Assembly: GCA_027031185.1 (NCBI GenBank)
Contig: JALVEF010000408.1
Location: 1-8,542 of the forward strand
From: Saprospiraceae bacterium
Lineage (GTDB): Bacteria > Bacteroidota > Bacteroidia > Chitinophagales > Saprospiraceae
Length of the DNA stretch: 8,542 nucleotides
Direction of reading: 5' to 3'
The position numbers and the translations under genes are program-made. How positions within the stretch are numbered: position 1 is the first letter of the stretch; each line of letters opens with the position of its first letter. The notes beneath the pieces are model-generated. The model made no database searches, had not been told where the DNA came from, and worked only from the letters and a program-made list of their open reading frames with translations. Of the stretch, positions 6,458 to 8,542 are shown in pieces.

Positions 6458-7458
6458 TGTCTTCTCCCAATTTTGTTGACTACGTAAAAGTCTATTTCGA
6501 ATCCGGCCACGGCGGTGCCGGCGCGGTCCACTTTCGCCGCGCCAAGTACTTGCCCAAGGGCGGCCCTGACGGTGGCGACGGCGGCCGTGGCGGCCACATC
6601 GTCCTGCGTGGCAACGCCCAACTGTGGACACTCTTGTCTCTCAAATACACCAAACACGTCAAAGCCGCTCACGGCCAGCCGGGCGGTGGCAATCACAAGA
6701 CGGGCGCCAGTGGGGAAGACGTCGTCATCGAGGTGCCACTGGGCACTGTCGCCAAAGACGCGGAGACCGGACGCGTCCTATGCGAAATCACCAAAGACGG
6801 CCAGGAATACATCCTGTTTCGCGGCGGCCGCGGCGGCAAGGGCAACAGCTTTTTCAAGTCCGCCACCAACCGCACTCCCAAATATGCCCAGCCGGGTGAG
6901 CCGGGCGAAGGCGGTTGGGTGATACTCGAGCTCAAAGTCTTGGCCGACGTCGGTTTGGTAGGCTTCCCCAACGCCGGCAAATCCACTCTCCTGGCCGCCC
7001 TGTCGGCTGCCAAGCCCAAAATCGCCGATTATGCCTTCACGACGCTCACACCCAATCTGGGGATGATTGCCTATCGTGACGGCAAGTCCTTCATCATGGC
7101 AGACATACCGGGCATCATCGAGGACGCCCACCGGGGCAAGGGCCTGGGCATCCGTTTTTTGCGCCATATCGAGCGAAATTCCGTCTTGCTTTTCATGGTA
7201 CCTGCCGACAGTGACGACATCAAAAAGGCCTATGAGATCCTGCTCCGCGAACTCGAGCAATACAACCCGGAATTACTTGACAAGCCCCGCATCCTGGCCA
7301 TTTCCAAGGCGGACTTGATTGACGAGGAATACCGCCGGCTTCTGGAGCCAGACCTGCCAAAAGGGGTTCCCCACGTGTTTATTTCGGCTGTCACCGGTAA
7401 GAATCTGGACAAGTTGAAGGATTTGGTGTGGAGGACTTTGAATGTGGATCGGGGCTGA
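6457..7458 (+). CDS. obg: GTPase Obg (ribosome assembly, stress control)
   Basis: Obg is an essential GTPase that binds the 50S subunit and links ribosome maturation to growth control. The 333-residue protein shows the glycine-rich Obg domain at ~1-160 (GHGGAGAVHFRR, GGPDGGDGGRGG, RGGRGGKGN) and then the G domain: G1 GFPNAGKST 169-177, switch I FTTLTPNLG 194-202, G3 DIPG 216-219, G4 SKAD 283-286 and G5 SAV 310-312. The G4 motif has Ser in place of the Asn of NKxD, a variation I know from Bacteroidota Obg proteins. There is no C-terminal OCT domain; the protein ends just after the G domain, as in short Obg forms. Its last two sense codons (Arg-Gly) and stop lie inside the REP-like hairpin that begins at 7451. 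Confidence 0.96.
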   Translation: MSSPNFVDYVKVYFESGHGGAGAVHFRRAKYLPKGGPDGGDGGRGGHIVLRGNAQLWTLLSLKYTKHVKAAHGQPGGGNHKTGASGEDVVIEVPLGTVAKDAETGRVLCEITKDGQEYILFRGGRGGKGNSFFKSATNRTPKYAQPGEPGEGGWVILELKVLADVGLVGFPNAGKSTLLAALSAAKPKIADYAFTTLTPNLGMIAYRDGKSFIMADIPGIIEDAHRGKGLGIRFLRHIERNSVLLFMVPADSDDIKKAYEILLRELEQYNPELLDKPRILAISKADLIDEEYRRLLEPDLPKGVPHVFISAVTGKNLDKLKDLVWRTLNVDRG

Positions 7459-7468
7459 AGCTCCTTTT
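7451..7468 (+). terminator. Hairpin plus T-run overlapping the end of obg
   Basis: GGGGCT (7451-7456) pairs with AGCTCC (7459-7464), with one G·T wobble and a 2-base loop, followed by TTTT. This is the shape of an intrinsic terminator. The stem starts inside the last codons of obg, and the TGA stop (7456-7458) forms part of its centre. It is the diverged first copy of the stronger hairpins at 7617 and 7910. Confidence 0.6.
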
Positions 7469-7575
7469 AGTTTTGATGTCTTTGTCCCGTCGGCTAAAGC
7501 TGGCGGCAATCCAAGGCAAGAAAGAGCAGGACAAAATACCATTGCCGGCGGCTTCAGCCGACGGGGAGAGAGCAT

Positions 7576-7599
7576 AAAAAAATTTGGGGCTTTAGCCCC
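7576..7599 (-). terminator. Minus-strand terminator-like hairpin
   Basis: On the - strand, GGGGCTAAAGCCCC is followed by AAA and seven T. The stem is 6 bp with a 2-base loop (four if the closing pair frays). It faces transcripts arriving from the fabH side. The three A between stem and T-run weaken it as a classical terminator. Confidence 0.5.
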
Positions 7600-7616
7600 G
7601 GCACCCTGCATAAAAT

Positions 7617-7635
7617 GGGGCTGAAGCCCCTTTTT
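7617..7635 (+). terminator. Rho-independent terminator in the array
   Basis: GGGGCT and AGCCCC form a perfect 6-bp GC-rich stem with a 2-base GA loop (7617-7630). TTTTTGTTTT follows directly. It lies 159 bases after the obg stop and would end transcripts that read past the first, weaker hairpin. Opposite-strand reading gives only ATTTTAT after the stem, a weaker tract. Confidence 0.7.
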
Positions 7636-7706
7636 GTTTTGATGCCTTTGTCCCGTCAGCTAAAGCTGGCGGCAATCCAAGGCAAGACAAGGCAAGGCAA
7701 GAAAGC

Positions 7707-7809
7707 CCCGCACTTACTTGCTTTGCCGGATAAAAGCTTTGGTCCTTCCGCTTATGCTTGTTGCATGATAGAGGTCTGTTGCTATTTTTTATGGGCAAGT
7801 AAGTGCGGG
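7707..7809. repeat. 103-bp element with perfect 15-bp terminal inverted repeats
   Basis: CCCGCACTTACTTGC (7707-7721) and GCAAGTAAGTGCGGG (7795-7809) are exact inverted complements around 73 bases. The interior has no open frame of note and is more AT-rich than the flanks. It sits in the second array unit where the first unit has only ~20 bases (7521-7541). The flanks CAAGAAAGC and CAAGTAAAGC resemble an imperfect target duplication. It could be a MITE-like insertion or a long-stem RNA structure; no transposase is present. Confidence 0.65.
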
Positions 7810-7867
7810 ACAAGTAAAGCGCCACTATTCCCTTTGCCGGCGGCTTCAGCCGACGGGGAGAGAGCAT

Positions 7868-7892
7868 AAAAAAAATTTGGGGCTTTAGCCCC
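7868..7892 (-). terminator. Minus-strand terminator-like hairpin, second copy
   Basis: Same structure as 7576-7599, with eight T after the AAA on the - strand. It is the first such hairpin that a fabH transcript would reach and lies ~138 bases past the fabH stop. Confidence 0.5.
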
Positions 7893-7909
7893 GGCACCCT
7901 GCATAAAAT

Positions 7910-7928
7910 GGGGCTGAAGCCCCTTTTT
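7910..7928 (+). terminator. Rho-independent terminator, second copy
   Basis: Identical in sequence to 7617-7635: a 6-bp GC stem with TTTTTGTTTT after it. In this position it would stop + strand read-through before it enters fabH in antisense. Confidence 0.65.
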
Positions 7929-7944
7929 GTTTTGATGCCTTTGT

Positions 7945-7966
7945 CCCGTCGGCTAAAGCCGACGGG
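7945..7966. repeat. Perfect 22-base GTCGGC palindrome
   Basis: CCCGTCGGCT and AGCCGACGGG pair exactly at all ten positions around AA. It closes the array on the fabH side. Related copies lie at 468-487 (perfect arms), 7486-7507 and 7652-7673 (9 bp with wobble pairs). No T-tract follows on either strand. Confidence 0.85.
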
Positions 7967-8029
7967 AATGCCTGACACCTTCCCGTGTGCCGGGCGTCGG
8001 CATACACAATCCGTAATTTTTTATTGAAA

Positions 8030-8542
8030 TCAAAACCGGTACACAAACGCATTGACATGCATGCCGGCGCCCACGGAAGTCATCACGACGTAGTCCCCTT
8101 TGCGGATTTGGTGACCGGGCAATCCATCTTTCAGGATCAAGTCCAGCATCGTGGGGACAGTAGCCACCGAGCTGTTGCCGAATTTGGCAATCGTCATGGG
8201 CATCACACCCTCCGGCACCTGACGGATGCCGTACAGGCGATATAGGCGCTTGATGATGGCCTGGTCCATCTTCTCATTGGCCTGGTGGATGAGTATCTTG
8301 GCAATGTCTCCAATATCCAGGCCGGCATCTTCGATGGTCTGCTTGATGGCGGGCGGCACCTCCGTCAGGGCAAACTCATAAATCTTGCGCCCTTGCATCT
8401 TGATGTAGGACTCGTTGGGATCCACATCCGGCGAGTAGGAAGGGCCGTTTTCCAGATATTCCGCTTCACGGTAGGTGTACGTGCGCGTATTGTGACTCAG
8501 CAAGCCGACCGGTTCATCTGTCTCCACCGCTTCCACAACAGC
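8030..8542 (-). CDS. fabH: 3-oxoacyl-ACP synthase III (FabH-like), C-terminal part
   Basis: FabH-type enzymes start fatty-acid (or related acyl) chains by condensing an acyl-CoA with malonyl-ACP. Only the last 170 residues are inside the window; the frame is open through the right edge, so the true start and the catalytic Cys lie outside. Visible catalytic residues are the His of ILIHQANEKM (His86 of the fragment) and the Asn of KFGNSSVATVP (Asn123), the second and third members of the Cys-His-Asn triad. The ending GDYVVMTSVGAGMHVNAFVYRF is the usual C-terminal strand-rich part with the glycine-rich loop (split as GDYVVMTSVGAG and MHVNAFVYRF). It is convergent with obg. Bacteroidota often carry more than one FabH-like protein, so a specialised synthase is possible. 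A GTG at 8534-8536 is an internal codon, not a start. Confidence 0.88.
   Translation of the reverse strand, partial: AVVEAVETDEPVGLLSHNTRTYTYREAEYLENGPSYSPDVDPNESYIKMQGRKIYEFALTEVPPAIKQTIEDAGLDIGDIAKILIHQANEKMDQAIIKRLYRLYGIRQVPEGVMPMTIAKFGNSSVATVPTMLDLILKDGLPGHQIRKGDYVVMTSVGAGMHVNAFVYRF

Larger units (their letters stand above)
7543..7666. repeat. 124-bp direct repeat, first copy
   Basis: This block matches 7835-7959 except for one base in an A-run (7 versus 8 A) and one substitution at 7658 (A versus G at 7951). It contains three palindromes: 7545-7564 (one mismatched pair), 7586-7599 and 7617-7630. Near-identity over this length without coding content points to a recent duplication or gene conversion. 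Confidence 0.9.
7835..7959. repeat. 124-bp direct repeat, second copy
   Basis: This is the 125-base partner of 7543-7666, with one extra A and one base difference. It carries the same three palindromes (7837-7856, 7879-7892, 7910-7923) in the same order. Confidence 0.9.
7451..7966. repeat. Composite REP-like palindrome array, three units
   Basis: A unit made of a GGGGCTGAAGCCCC hairpin, a TTTTGATGCCTTTGT linker and a CCCGTCGGCTAAAGC palindrome starts at 7451, 7617 and 7910. The first two copies go on to GGCAATCCAAGGCAAG. In the first two units this is followed by a CCGGCGGCTTCAGCC palindrome, a linker and a GGGGCTTTAGCCCC hairpin; the third unit stops at 7966. Bases 7451-7520 and 7617-7686 differ at only about four positions. 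Unit length is ~166 bp for the first and ~293 bp for the second, which holds an extra inverted-repeat element. The array fills the gap between convergent obg and fabH. The pattern fits REP-type elements mobilised by REP-associated transposases, an assignment I infer from shape only. Confidence 0.85.

Noticed and set aside
872..6777. The 9-mer GGACGCGTC occurs at 872, 3677, 5631 and 6769
   Set aside because: I first suspected a dispersed binding site. All four lie in frame and encode Gly-Arg-Val, so codon preference explains them.
7451..7966. CRISPR array
   Set aside because: The repeats are long, palindromic and unevenly spaced, the intervening sequences are themselves repeated, and no cas gene is present.
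7442..7978. Short open frames on both strands in the repeat array, including one of 128 codons
   Set aside because: Their sequence is just the palindromic repeats translated, with the same peptide repeated. There is no independent coding evidence.

Overview
The window looks like chromosomal DNA from a member of the Bacteroidota. The evidence is a gldA–gldF–gldG gliding/ABC transporter locus with sequence signatures typical of that phylum, a candidate Bacteroidota -7 promoter box (TAnnTTTG type), little Shine-Dalgarno signal, a short-LID adenylate kinase directly followed by obg, and an obg G4 motif of the SKxD type. Base composition is moderately GC-rich. I cannot name a genus from the sequence.

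Layout. Bases 1-703 hold no convincing gene. This stretch has an imperfect ~60-bp tandem repeat at the left edge, a 25-bp direct repeat pair bracketing a 393-bp gene-free block, three hairpins, a CTTGCC-rich tract and a candidate promoter. From 704 to 5162 four genes on the + strand are packed with overlaps or 1-10 bp gaps: gldA (ATPase), gldF (six-helix permease), gldG (membrane-anchored auxiliary subunit) and a DUF4340-type membrane-anchored protein. They probably form one transcription unit and one envelope complex. After a 102-bp gap with a perfect 9-bp hairpin come an NlpC/P60 lipoprotein (5265-5807), adenylate kinase (5867-6457) and the ribosome-assembly GTPase Obg (6457-7458). adk and obg overlap by one base.

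From 7451 to 7966 lies a composite array of REP-like palindromes. One ~124-bp block is present twice almost unchanged. Hairpins with T-tracts face both directions, and a 103-bp element with perfect 15-bp terminal inverted repeats sits in the second unit. The first hairpin overlaps the end of obg and supplies its stop codon. A related unit occurs in opposite orientation at about 434-497, so the seven-gene block is bracketed by inverted copies of the same repeat family. The window ends with the 3' part of a convergent fabH-like ketoacyl-ACP synthase III gene on the - strand (8030 to the edge).

The genes are mostly well-known families. The less ordinary material is the repeat array, whose stem copies differ in a way that preserves pairing, the 103-bp inverted-repeat element, and the poorly characterised DUF4340 partner of the Gld transporter.
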